From positions 496,001-560,000 of the forward strand of contig CAJUTK010000001.1 in NCBI GenBank assembly GCA_910589375.1: 64,000 nt of DNA, read 5' to 3'. The translations under genes and the position numbers were made by a program. Source of the stretch: an uncultured Bacilli bacterium (lineage in GTDB: Bacteria > Bacillota_I > Bacilli_A > RF39 > UBA660). Positions within the stretch are counted from its first letter, which is position 1. Every line of letters begins with the position of its first letter. Below, piece after piece: positions 43,238-51,888 of this stretch. Below the pieces are notes generated by a model. That model was not told where the DNA came from. It made no database searches and saw only the letters and a program-made list of their open reading frames with translations.

Positions 43238-44617
43238 ATGAGAATTGAATTGCTAAATGGTAAAGACAAAGAGAATAGAATGAGGACAGTAGCAACTGCT
43301 GGTAAATTATCAAGAACAAAGGGAAATGTTTTTGATGTATTAGAGAGTTGCGACGATTATGAAAAAAATTTAAAATTAATTAATAGAATTATAGGAATGG
43401 GACATAAATCTATTATTGAACATGACTATTTTGTATTTGCATTATGTGATGTTAGTCCTATTATTGAACAGACAGTAATTGGTTATCGATTAACTTCTTT
43501 TACAATAAAGTCAGGAAGAGAAGTAGATTTTAGAAGTGTTGGATATTATATTCCTGAATTTCGTAATAAAGATGGTAAAGTAAAGAAAAATAATAAAGAA
43601 TTACAAAAGAAATATTGTAAGCATATGGATTTCTTATTTAAGGAATATGGAAAGTTTGTAGATGCTGGTGTAAAAGAAGAAGATGCTAGGTTTGTTCTTC
43701 CTTATTCCTTCAATACCAATATAGTTATGGGTTTAGATGGTAGAGAACTTGAAAAAATGATTAGAGATTTCCTATATGGAAAGAAAAGTAGAATTCAAGA
43801 GGTAAAAGAATTAGGTACTTACTTATTTGATATTGTCAAAGAGTATGCTCCTTATCTAGTAAAGGGAATTGAAGAGACCCAAGATTATTCCGAAGATTTG
43901 TTTGAAGACTATTATGTTAATAAGAACATTGTTCCTTATCCAAAAGCTAGAATGGTTCATTATACGGAAAATGCTGATGAAGTAATTTTAAGAAGTGTAT
44001 TACAGTATAGAAATCAATGTAAGGTAGAAGAATTAGATGCCATTGAGAAAAAGTTAGAAAAGAAAAATTCAGAATGGAAAAAAGATGTATTTGACAAATT
44101 AAAAGTTTCTGAAGATCAAAGAGAATTTGAACAAGTTCAATTTGGTTTTGAAATTCCTATTTCATTAATTATTTTGAAACATTTAACAAGACATAGAATG
44201 CATTCTTTACTAGTACCTGATTTTGTTCCTATGTGGAATTTAAGAAATTATCAGACTCCACCTAGTGTAAAGAAGGTAGATGAAAAAAGATTTAAAGAAA
44301 TTCAAGAGAAAAATGCTAAAGTATATGAAGAATTTAAAGCAGAAAAGATAATGGAAGAGGATTTAATCTATTTCTATTTATGTGGACAGTTTGTCAATGT
44401 AATGACAACTATGAATGGTAGAACATTAGAGTGGATTAGTAGATTACGTTGTTGTACAAAAGCACACTGGGAGATTCGTGCTATTGCTAGGGATATGGTT
44501 AAGGAAGTAAAGGAAGTAGCGCCTATGTTTGGCAGTTGTTTAGGAAGTACTTGTGACGTATTTGGAACTTGTCCTGAAGGAAAAGAAAGTTGTGGTCGTG
44601 TCAATGCAAAAAAATAG
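43238..44617 (+). CDS. thyX: FAD-dependent thymidylate synthase-like protein, tandem ThyX
   Basis: ThyX makes dTMP from dUMP using FAD. This 459-residue protein has two ThyX-like halves, about twice the usual length. The first (about 1-215) has GHKSIIEHDYFVFAL and the GYRLTSFTIKSGREVDFRSVGYYIP site, a degenerate RHRxxS motif. The second (about 230-455) has the better site HLTRHRMHSLLVPDF, NGRTLEWISRLRCC with the conserved Arg, and a Cys-rich end (CLGSTCDVFGTCPEG, CGR). Long tandem ThyX-like proteins occur in some Firmicutes; whether both halves are active is unknown. The promoter and dyad upstream and a dTMP kinase downstream support the role. The ribosome site is AGTAGGAGG. Confidence 0.85.
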   Translation: MRIELLNGKDKENRMRTVATAGKLSRTKGNVFDVLESCDDYEKNLKLINRIIGMGHKSIIEHDYFVFALCDVSPIIEQTVIGYRLTSFTIKSGREVDFRSVGYYIPEFRNKDGKVKKNNKELQKKYCKHMDFLFKEYGKFVDAGVKEEDARFVLPYSFNTNIVMGLDGRELEKMIRDFLYGKKSRIQEVKELGTYLFDIVKEYAPYLVKGIEETQDYSEDLFEDYYVNKNIVPYPKARMVHYTENADEVILRSVLQYRNQCKVEELDAIEKKLEKKNSEWKKDVFDKLKVSEDQREFEQVQFGFEIPISLIILKHLTRHRMHSLLVPDFVPMWNLRNYQTPPSVKKVDEKRFKEIQEKNAKVYEEFKAEKIMEEDLIYFYLCGQFVNVMTTMNGRTLEWISRLRCCTKAHWEIRAIARDMVKEVKEVAPMFGSCLGSTCDVFGTCPEGKESCGRVNAKK

Positions 44618-45293
44618 AGGGAAGCTAATTTTAATAGAAGGAACAGATTGTTCTGGAAAAGAAACACAAGCAAATTTATTAATGGATGCTTTAAAAAAAT
44701 TAGGAATAAAAATTCAAAAAGTATCTTTTCCTGATTATGAGTCTCCAACAGGAAAAATAGTAGGTGGCCCTTATCTTGGAAAGTCTTATATTTGTGAAGG
44801 CTATTTTGAAGAGGGCGCTAATCATGTTTCTCCTAAGGTATCTGCTTTATACTATGGTGCCGATTTCTTATATCATTTAGAGGAAATGAATAAACTATTA
44901 GATAAAGGGACTTGGATTTTATTAGATAGATATTTCTATTCTACATTTGCACATCAAGGTGGGAAAGAAAGAAATAAGCAAAAACGTTTAGACGTGTACA
45001 AATGGCTAGAAAAATTAGAATTTGATTTATTAGGTCTTCCTGACCCAGAAATTAAAATATTTCTACATATGCCTTATGAATGTAGTGTAAAGCTTCGTAA
45101 GGATAGAAAAGAAGCTGCAGATCAGAATGAGCGTAGTACAGTTCATTTAAAAAATGCAGAACAAGCGTATCTAGAAATAGCTGATTTATATCATTTTCAC
45201 ACTATTGCATGTGATCGAAGAAAGAAGATAAAATCTATAGAAGAAATTCATGAAGAAGTATTAGAATATGTAAAGAAAGAGATTGATAAATAA
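44604..45293 (+). CDS. tmk: dTMP kinase-like P-loop kinase
   Basis: The 229-residue protein has the thymidylate kinase fold. LILIEGTDCSGKETQANLL (P-loop, about 10-24), VSFPDYESPTGKIVGGPYLG (the dTMP-binding stretch) and ILLDRYFYSTFAHQGGK (the DRxxxS motif) are seen, along with a lid region KLRKDRKE. dTMP kinase converts dTMP to dTDP. It overlaps the tandem ThyX gene by 14 bases, so dTMP synthesis and its phosphorylation are encoded together. I chose the ATG at 44604; the ribosome site is weak, which suits translational coupling. Confidence 0.85.
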   Translation: MQKNRGKLILIEGTDCSGKETQANLLMDALKKLGIKIQKVSFPDYESPTGKIVGGPYLGKSYICEGYFEEGANHVSPKVSALYYGADFLYHLEEMNKLLDKGTWILLDRYFYSTFAHQGGKERNKQKRLDVYKWLEKLEFDLLGLPDPEIKIFLHMPYECSVKLRKDRKEAADQNERSTVHLKNAEQAYLEIADLYHFHTIACDRRKKIKSIEEIHEEVLEYVKKEIDK

Positions 45294-45347
45294 GCATTCT
45301 CTTTCTTTTTAATTCATTTTTTGTTACAATAAAGTTGGTGAAGAACT

Positions 45348-46652
45348 ATGGAAAAATTTTTAGAAAATTTAGAGTCTTATTTAACAGCTTTAGAAGAGAG
45401 CGAACAGAAAAAAATTATCAAACGTTATCAAAAAGAATTAGAAGAAAAGATAGCAGATGGAATGAGTGAAATAGAGGCAATTAAATCTTTAGGAGATATG
45501 GATAGTATTGTCTTTGATATTTATACGGAATACCACTTAAACAAAAAACAAATGAAAGAAAAGAAAACTAGAGGAGATTCTTTAAATAATGGAATAAGAA
45601 AATGTGCTAATTTTTTATCAGATACTTGTGCAGAAGTTTCTTATTATATGAACCATATGTCTAGTAGTGCATTAGAGACATTCTTTGAAATTTTATTAAA
45701 AGGAATTGTTTTAATTATTGGTATATTATTTTTAAAGTTTCCATTTTTAATTATTGAAAATTTTGTTCAGTTTGGTTTAACATTTCTTTTTTATCCTTTT
45801 GATGATATTTTGATGATGTTAGCTAGTTTCTCATTAACTATTATTTATTTAATTTTGTGCATTATGTTAGCGATTTACTTATTTAGAGGCTATAAAGATA
45901 AAAAAGCATCTTCTACAAGTAAATCTGAAGTTGAGAAAAAAGAAAAAATAAAAAGTAGTGAAAAATCTAAAAATTATGCCTATATATTCTTAAAAAGCTG
46001 TTTATATATTATTTTTCTTATTCCAATGATATGCATTACATTAGTGTTATTATTATTAACTGCTTTTGCACTTTTCTTAGTGTATAAGGGTGTAAGCATC
46101 ATTGGTTTAGTAGTAATTTTAGTAGGATTATTATTTTTAAGTATTGTTATTACTGCATATATAACAGATGCTCTAGATAATAGAAATAGGAGCCATGTAT
46201 TTTCTATTATTGTGGCGATTGTATCATTAATAAGTGGCAGTATTTTATTTGTAGATAATCTAATGAATTTTGATTATCCTAAAACGTTAGAAAAAAGTGC
46301 TTTTACTCCAGTTACAGAGTCTACTGTAATAGAAGTAGATAAAGAAAGTAAAATTACTGCTACTGGCAATATTAAGTTTGTAGTAGACAATGATATTCAA
46401 GATAATCAAATTCTTGCGGAATTTACTTATTTTGATGAATTATATGATGTCAGTATAGAAAAAGAGGGAGATTGGATTTTCGTTTATACAGTAAGAGATA
46501 ATTTTGAAGTAGGAGATGCTCATTATTTATATCAAAATATTTTGTCTGACTTAAAAAATAATAGGATTTATAATTACTATAATTTATCTGGTGTAGATAC
46601 TGTAATTTATGGAAACGAAAAAACAAAAGATTTGTTACATTTTAAGGAGTAA
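45348..46652 (+). CDS. HAAS-domain membrane protein
   Basis: The 434-residue protein begins with a HAAS-type domain (1-65, FLENLESYLTALEESEQKKIIKRYQKELEE and MSEIEAIKSLGD), which in Firmicutes often partners with PadR-type regulators. Six or so membrane segments follow (about 110-310), with an acidic/Ser-Lys-rich cytosolic loop (about 187-207). The C-terminal ~120 residues (about 315-434) look extracellular and beta-rich, resembling DUF4097 domains. No PadR gene lies next to it. A signalling or envelope-stress role is inference. An extended -10 candidate (TGTTACAAT) lies just upstream. Confidence 0.72.
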   Translation: MEKFLENLESYLTALEESEQKKIIKRYQKELEEKIADGMSEIEAIKSLGDMDSIVFDIYTEYHLNKKQMKEKKTRGDSLNNGIRKCANFLSDTCAEVSYYMNHMSSSALETFFEILLKGIVLIIGILFLKFPFLIIENFVQFGLTFLFYPFDDILMMLASFSLTIIYLILCIMLAIYLFRGYKDKKASSTSKSEVEKKEKIKSSEKSKNYAYIFLKSCLYIIFLIPMICITLVLLLLTAFALFLVYKGVSIIGLVVILVGLLFLSIVITAYITDALDNRNRSHVFSIIVAIVSLISGSILFVDNLMNFDYPKTLEKSAFTPVTESTVIEVDKESKITATGNIKFVVDNDIQDNQILAEFTYFDELYDVSIEKEGDWIFVYTVRDNFEVGDAHYLYQNILSDLKNNRIYNYYNLSGVDTVIYGNEKTKDLLHFKE

Positions 46653-46675
46653 AGGGGAAGTAAATTCCCTTTTTA
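46651..46675 (+). terminator. Intrinsic terminator
   Basis: AAAGGGGAA and TTCCCTTTTT (with one G-T pair) around GTAAA. Confidence 0.75.
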
Positions 46676-46680
46676 TTTGT

Positions 46681-46709
46681 TTGAAAAAAATACTATTTAG
46701 TGCTATAAT
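46681..46709 (+). promoter_or_regulatory. SigA-type promoter of the LtaS-like gene
   Basis: TTGAAA (46681-46686) and TATAAT (46704-46709) with a 17-base spacer. Confidence 0.8.
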
Positions 46710-46730
46710 GAAAAAAGATTGAGGTGGTCT

Positions 46731-48818
46731 ATGAAAGAATCTATTAAGATTGCTATTCATAAAGGAAAAGAATATATAGCAACCAATATCCTTTTTGTAA
46801 CTTTTATTATTACTTCATTAATAAATGCTATGCTAATAAGACAATTTACAATTGGTAATTTTTGGGCTGTAAAGCCTATGATGGCCGATTTGGTAGTAAT
46901 TCTAGTACTTGGGTCTTTTGCTTATTTTTTTAAGCCAAAGTATCGTTTTCGATATTTTTTAGGTATGGGAATTTTTTTAAGTCTTATTTGTATTATTAAT
47001 GCAATGTATTATAAAAACTATATCTCTTTTGCATCTATTTCTTTAATTACAACATTATCGGAATTAGGTGGATATACAGATGCAGTTTTTGAAAATATTT
47101 TACAGGTAAAGGATTTTATTTATATATGGCAGATATTTGTTTTGGTATTTGTACATTTGCAACTTCGTAAAAAGGGGTATTATGAAAAAGTAGAAGAAAT
47201 GGAATTGCCAAAGATTCGTTTTTTAAACACTATTGTAGTTACCCTCATATTACTTGGATTTTTTATCTCTATGTTAACAGGAACAGATATTAGTAGACTT
47301 CATAAGCAATGGAATAGAGAATATGTTGTTCAAGAATTTGGTGTATATGTATATCAATTTAATGATTTATTAACGTATGTTAAAACAAATATTAATAGTA
47401 TGTTTGGTTATGATGATGCTGCTAAAAAGTTTAGAGAGTTTTATTCTGAGGTTTCTTCTGAACCTACATCTAAAAATAAATATACAGGAATCTTTAAGGA
47501 CAAAAATGTTATTGTAATTCATGCTGAAAGTATTCAAAATTTCTTAATATCTGACGATAATTTAGATGGAAAACCTGCTACTTTTAATGGTCAGGAAGTT
47601 ACCCCAAATTTAAATCGTTTAGCGAAGGAAGGAATTTATTTTTCCAATTTCTATTCACAGGAAAGCGCTGGTACAAGTAGTGATACAGAGTTTACATTTA
47701 ACTCTTCATTACTTCCTTCTACTAGTGGTACTGTATTTATGAATTATTTTAATAGAGATTATGTAACTACTCCTAAAATGATGAAAGAACAAGAATATTA
47801 TACGTTTAGTATGCATGGAAATAAGGGAAGTGCTTGGAATAGGACAGTAGTTCATCCCCATCTTGGATATGATAAATTTTATTATTATACATCAGCCTAT
47901 GAAATAGATGAGAAAATAGGCTTTGGATTAAGTGATAAGTCTTTCTTTAGACAATCCGTTAATATTATTAATGATATTAGTAAAGAACACGAAAAGTGGT
48001 ATGGACTATTAATTATGCTTACTAACCATACCCCATTTAGTGACATTAATCGTTATGGTGAAGAGAACAATTGGTCTTTTGATGTGACTTATAAATATCA
48101 AAAGAAAAATCCAGTAACAGGTAAAACAGAAGAAGCTGTAGCAGATTATTTAGAGGGAAGAAAAATAGGAAATTATTTCAAATCTGCTCATTATGCAGAT
48201 GAGGCTATTGGAGAATTTATAGAAGAACTTGATACGGCTGGATTATTAGAAAATACAGTAGTTATTATTTATGGAGATCATGATAATAAATTGAGACCTT
48301 CTGAATATAATCGCTATTATAATTATGATCCAGAAACAGATGATATAAAAGATTGCGATGTAGAAACTTGTATTTCTGTTGAGGATATTGATTATGAAAT
48401 TAATCGTAGTGTTCCATTCATTATTTGGACAAAAGATTTAAAAGGAACAAAATATAATCAAGAAGTGAAAAAGGTAATGGGTATGATTGATGTACAACCA
48501 ACGTTAGGGAATATGTTTGGTTTTTACAATAAATATGCCTTGGGACATGATATTTTTAGTATAGATGAAAACGTAGTAGTATTTCCATCAGGAAATTGGC
48601 TTACTGATAAAGTATATTATAATAATGCGAAAGGAACTCATAAACAGTTAGACTTAAAGAGTGAGATTCCAAATGGATATTTTGAAAAATATAATGCCTA
48701 TGCGGAACAGCTTATTGAGGTATCTAATTCGATTATTACATATGATTTGATTAAAAAAGTTGGAGAAAATCCAGACAATGAATTACTAGAAGAAACGAGC
48801 ATTGGAGATATGAAATGA
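46731..48818 (+). CDS. LTA synthase family sulfatase (LtaS-like)
   Basis: The 695-residue protein has five membrane helices (about 18-185) and a large outside sulfatase-type domain. Key residues are the Glu in VIVIHAESIQNFLI, the catalytic Thr (about 315) in SAGTSSDTEFTFNSS, the HGNKGSAWNR strand, the LTNHTPF motif and the metal-binding VVIIYGDHDNKL. LtaS proteins transfer glycerol phosphate from phosphatidylglycerol to build lipoteichoic acid; whether it is the main or an accessory enzyme is undecided. The start codon at 46731 follows GAGGTGG. The next gene overlaps by four bases (ATGA). Confidence 0.9.
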   Translation: MKESIKIAIHKGKEYIATNILFVTFIITSLINAMLIRQFTIGNFWAVKPMMADLVVILVLGSFAYFFKPKYRFRYFLGMGIFLSLICIINAMYYKNYISFASISLITTLSELGGYTDAVFENILQVKDFIYIWQIFVLVFVHLQLRKKGYYEKVEEMELPKIRFLNTIVVTLILLGFFISMLTGTDISRLHKQWNREYVVQEFGVYVYQFNDLLTYVKTNINSMFGYDDAAKKFREFYSEVSSEPTSKNKYTGIFKDKNVIVIHAESIQNFLISDDNLDGKPATFNGQEVTPNLNRLAKEGIYFSNFYSQESAGTSSDTEFTFNSSLLPSTSGTVFMNYFNRDYVTTPKMMKEQEYYTFSMHGNKGSAWNRTVVHPHLGYDKFYYYTSAYEIDEKIGFGLSDKSFFRQSVNIINDISKEHEKWYGLLIMLTNHTPFSDINRYGEENNWSFDVTYKYQKKNPVTGKTEEAVADYLEGRKIGNYFKSAHYADEAIGEFIEELDTAGLLENTVVIIYGDHDNKLRPSEYNRYYNYDPETDDIKDCDVETCISVEDIDYEINRSVPFIIWTKDLKGTKYNQEVKKVMGMIDVQPTLGNMFGFYNKYALGHDIFSIDENVVVFPSGNWLTDKVYYNNAKGTHKQLDLKSEIPNGYFEKYNAYAEQLIEVSNSIITYDLIKKVGENPDNELLEETSIGDMK

Positions 48819-49468
48819 AAAAGAATAAAAAGGTAAAATATGATAATGTGTTGTTAGTAACATCTATTTCCATTTTTGTTGTATTTTTATTAATTACAGG
48901 ATTTATGGTTGGTAAATTAATAAAAGATTTAAAAGGAAATAAGGGATCAAATGTTGAAGTTGTTGACAAAATGGATGATTTTGGGTATCAACTCACAGGA
49001 AATAATACAGACTATTTTAAAAGTTTATATTATGATTTAAAAGATTTACTTAACGCTACCAAAAAAGAAAATTTTGATGAGGAATATGCGAAGTTAGTAT
49101 CTAGATTGTTTGTAGCTGATTTTTATGATTTAAATAGTAAGTTAGATAAGACAGATGTTGGTGGAGTTCAGTTTATTTGGAATGATAAAAGAGAAAGTTT
49201 TAAAGATTTTGCAACTGACAGCAAAGGAATTTACTATTATGTTGAAAACAATGTGTATGGAAAAAGAAAACAGGATTTGCCTAGTGTAAAAAAGGTAGAG
49301 GTTGAAACGATAGAAACAACTGCGTATTCTAAAGAAGGTTATCAGGATTCTTCTGCTTATAGGGTAGTTTTGTCTATTCAATATCAAAGAGATTTAGGGT
49401 ACCCAGAAAAGTGTGAATTAATTCTGTTACATAACAAAGATAAAATAGAGATAATAGAAGTGAAATAG
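48815..49468 (+). CDS. Single-pass membrane protein, unknown
   Basis: The 217-residue protein has a membrane helix at about 14-33, then an outside-facing domain of mixed structure (about 45-215; ARKRQDLPSVKKVEVE-like charged segments and a beta end with YRVVLSIQYQRD). No family recognised. It overlaps the LtaS-like gene by four bases, so it is translated with it and may act at the lipoteichoic acid site; that is inference. A terminator follows. Confidence 0.7.
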   Translation: MKKNKKVKYDNVLLVTSISIFVVFLLITGFMVGKLIKDLKGNKGSNVEVVDKMDDFGYQLTGNNTDYFKSLYYDLKDLLNATKKENFDEEYAKLVSRLFVADFYDLNSKLDKTDVGGVQFIWNDKRESFKDFATDSKGIYYYVENNVYGKRKQDLPSVKKVEVETIETTAYSKEGYQDSSAYRVVLSIQYQRDLGYPEKCELILLHNKDKIEIIEVK

Positions 49469-49490
49469 GGAGTAATCCCTTTTCTTTTTG
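49467..49490 (+). terminator. Intrinsic terminator
   Basis: AGGGA, loop GTAA and TCCCT, then a T-rich tract. Confidence 0.7.
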
Positions 49491-49532
49491 TAAAAAATAT
49501 TGTATAATGATGCATAGAATAGGAGAGGTTGT

Positions 49533-51302
49533 ATGATTGGAGACATAATAGGTATTGACGGAAATGTCGTGATGGTAAAAGTAAATATTAATATTAATGA
49601 AGTACAAAACCTTATTAATTTATATACTTTGCTAGAAGATTCTAGTAAAAAAACAGTGGGAGAAATTACAGATATCAAAGAAGGAACAGCCTATATTAAT
49701 TTATTAGGTGAAATCCGTAATGGTCAATTTGTTTCTGGTATTACTAAAAAGCCTTCTTTTGGTGCAACTGTAAGATTAATAGCTCCTGATAAAGTAAATT
49801 TCATAGTAGGTGTTCAAGACTATAAAGATAATAAGGATATCTATATAGGAAAAAGTCCTATCTATGAGGGAGTAGATGTTTGTGCTAATGTAAACTCATT
49901 ATTTAGTAATCATTTTGCTATTTTTGGTTCAACAGGAAGTGGTAAATCTTGTGGACTTTCTCGTATTATTCAAAATTTATTTGAAAAAAAGACATCTGTT
50001 GCCTATAGAGCAAGTATCTTTATTTTTGATGCTTATGGTGAATATCATAGTGCATTTCAGGATATTCAAAAGAAAGCTCCAGAAGTTCGATTTAAATCAT
50101 ATACTACCAATGTTTATGATCAATCACCAAAATTAAAGATTCCTTTATGGTTATTAGGTGTTGATGATATTGCAATTCTATTAAATGCAGATAAACATGC
50201 ACAACTTCCTATTATAGAAAAAGCAATGAAATTTGTAACTATTTTTGGACGTGAAGAAGATGACGTCATTAAATATAAAAATGATATTATAGCGCGTGCT
50301 CTTTTAGATATTCTCTTAAGTGGTAGACCAGCATCTCAAATACGTGACCAAATATTTTCTATATTATCTACCTACAATACTAGAGATTTGAACTTAGAAA
50401 GCCCAGTATTTCAACCTGGTTATACTAGGCCTTTAAAGCAATGTTTATTAATTGATGCTACTGGAAAAATAAGAGAGATGGAGTTACTTACTACTTTTAT
50501 TGAATCCTTTTTAGTAGATAATGTAGAATTGTCATTACCAGATGGAAGTTTCAAATATACATTGAAAGATTTATGCTTAGCATTTGATTTCGCTCTTATT
50601 GATGAAGGTGCCTTGAAATCTGATTCGGTATTTGATCTTGCCAATACTTTAAAAGTTCGATTACATGGCCTTTTAGATAGTGATTATAGTATTTATTTTG
50701 ATTGTCCAAACTATATTTCAAGAGATGAGTATATTCGATCTTTAATTATGACAGAAGATGGCAATAAAGCTCAATTAATTAATTTTAATATTAACTATGT
50801 AGATGATAGATTTGCAAAAAATATTGCTAAAATTTATTCAAAGATGTTATTTGATTATGCAAAGGCATTACCAAATCGTGCATCTTTACCATTTCATATT
50901 ATTCTAGAAGAGGCACACCGTTATGTACAAAAAGATATTGATGCAGAGTTATTAGGATATAATATTTTTGACCGTATTACAAAAGAGGGTCGTAAGTATG
51001 GTGTGTTACTTGGACTTATTTCACAAAGACCATCAGAAATGTCAGAGACAGCTTTATCACAATGTAGTAATTTCTTTATCTTTAAAATGATGCATCCATT
51101 AGATATTAAATATATTCATGATATGGTACCAGATATAACAGAAGAAATCATTAAGAAGATGAAATCTTTACAACCTGGAAATTGTATGGCTTTTGGTTCC
51201 GCTTTTAAATTACCAACTCTAATTCAATTAGATATGCCAGATCCATCTCCTTCTAGTAGTAGTTGTGACATTAGTAATATTTGGTTTGTTGATAGAAAGT
51301 AG
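49533..51302 (+). CDS. HerA-type ATPase (HAS-barrel, FtsK/HerA P-loop)
   Basis: The 589-residue protein has an N-terminal HAS-barrel (about 1-110) and then a HerA/DUF87 ATPase: Walker A FGSTGSGKSCGLSR (about 130-143), FIFDAYGEYH, HIILEEAHRYVQ (Walker B, Glu-Ala-His) and LGLISQRPSEM (the sensor). HerA hexamers translocate DNA and usually work with the NurA nuclease, but no NurA gene is next to it. Bacterial HerA-like proteins also appear in phage-defence systems with other partners, none of which is recognised here. The site AGGAGAGG precedes the ATG. A terminator follows. Confidence 0.85.
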   Translation: MIGDIIGIDGNVVMVKVNININEVQNLINLYTLLEDSSKKTVGEITDIKEGTAYINLLGEIRNGQFVSGITKKPSFGATVRLIAPDKVNFIVGVQDYKDNKDIYIGKSPIYEGVDVCANVNSLFSNHFAIFGSTGSGKSCGLSRIIQNLFEKKTSVAYRASIFIFDAYGEYHSAFQDIQKKAPEVRFKSYTTNVYDQSPKLKIPLWLLGVDDIAILLNADKHAQLPIIEKAMKFVTIFGREEDDVIKYKNDIIARALLDILLSGRPASQIRDQIFSILSTYNTRDLNLESPVFQPGYTRPLKQCLLIDATGKIREMELLTTFIESFLVDNVELSLPDGSFKYTLKDLCLAFDFALIDEGALKSDSVFDLANTLKVRLHGLLDSDYSIYFDCPNYISRDEYIRSLIMTEDGNKAQLINFNINYVDDRFAKNIAKIYSKMLFDYAKALPNRASLPFHIILEEAHRYVQKDIDAELLGYNIFDRITKEGRKYGVLLGLISQRPSEMSETALSQCSNFFIFKMMHPLDIKYIHDMVPDITEEIIKKMKSLQPGNCMAFGSAFKLPTLIQLDMPDPSPSSSSCDISNIWFVDRK

Positions 51303-51334
51303 GAAGGTTAGTAAAACTAATCTTCTTTTTTAGG
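51303..51334 (+). terminator. Intrinsic terminator after the HerA gene
   Basis: GAAGGTTAGT, loop AAA and ACTAATCTTCTTTTTT; one G-T pair. Confidence 0.82.
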
Positions 51335-51371
51335 TTAAAAAATGATATACTAGTAATGTTGGAGGTAATGT

Positions 51372-51887
51372 ATGGTTGAACAAATTGTTAATACCATTTT
51401 GAATATATTTAATGGTTTAGAAGGAATTACTTTTGGAAAAGAAATTTTAGTATTTTTGATTTCTCTAATGCCTATTTTAGAATTAAGAGGGGGGCTTATA
51501 GCTGCAGCTTTATTAGATGTAAATCCAGTGATTAGTTACATTATTTGTATTATTGGAAATGTTCTTCCTGTTCCATTTATCTTATGGTTTATTAATTCTA
51601 TTCTAAACTGGATGAGAAACAGTAAACACTTTTCTAGTATTGCCAATTGGTTAGATAGTAAAGTAACAAAGCATAAGGCACAAATTGAAAAATATGGCTT
51701 CTGGGGTATGGTTTTATTTGTTGGTATTCCACTTCCAGGAACAGGAGCATGGACTGGATGTTTAATTGCTGCCGTATTGAACATGAATAAGAAAAAAGCA
51801 TTTTTAGCTGCTCTTTTAGGAATTATAATGGCAAGCGTCATTATGATGATTTTATCTTTTGGAGTATTAAAGTCAGTAATAGGTTAA
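51372..51887 (+). CDS. COG2426 small membrane protein (putative exporter)
   Basis: The 171-residue protein has four to five membrane helices. The COG2426/Sm_multidrug_ex pattern is clear: LVFLISLMPILELRGGLIAAAL near the N-terminus, GNVLPVPFILWF, then YGFWGMVLFVGIPLPGTGAWTGCLIAAVL and an ending MILSFG. The re-entrant PLPGTGAWTG motif is shared with DedA-like proteins. The family was named a small multidrug exporter but substrate data are thin. A TGGAGG ribosome site is present. recG begins one base after its stop. Confidence 0.85.
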   Translation: MVEQIVNTILNIFNGLEGITFGKEILVFLISLMPILELRGGLIAAALLDVNPVISYIICIIGNVLPVPFILWFINSILNWMRNSKHFSSIANWLDSKVTKHKAQIEKYGFWGMVLFVGIPLPGTGAWTGCLIAAVLNMNKKKAFLAALLGIIMASVIMMILSFGVLKSVIG

Positions 51888-51888
51888 T

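Noticed and set aside
49533..51302. HerA-like gene as part of the type VII system
   Set aside because: It has a HAS-barrel and DUF87-like core, no FHA or membrane helices, and lies 6 kb from essC in another unit.
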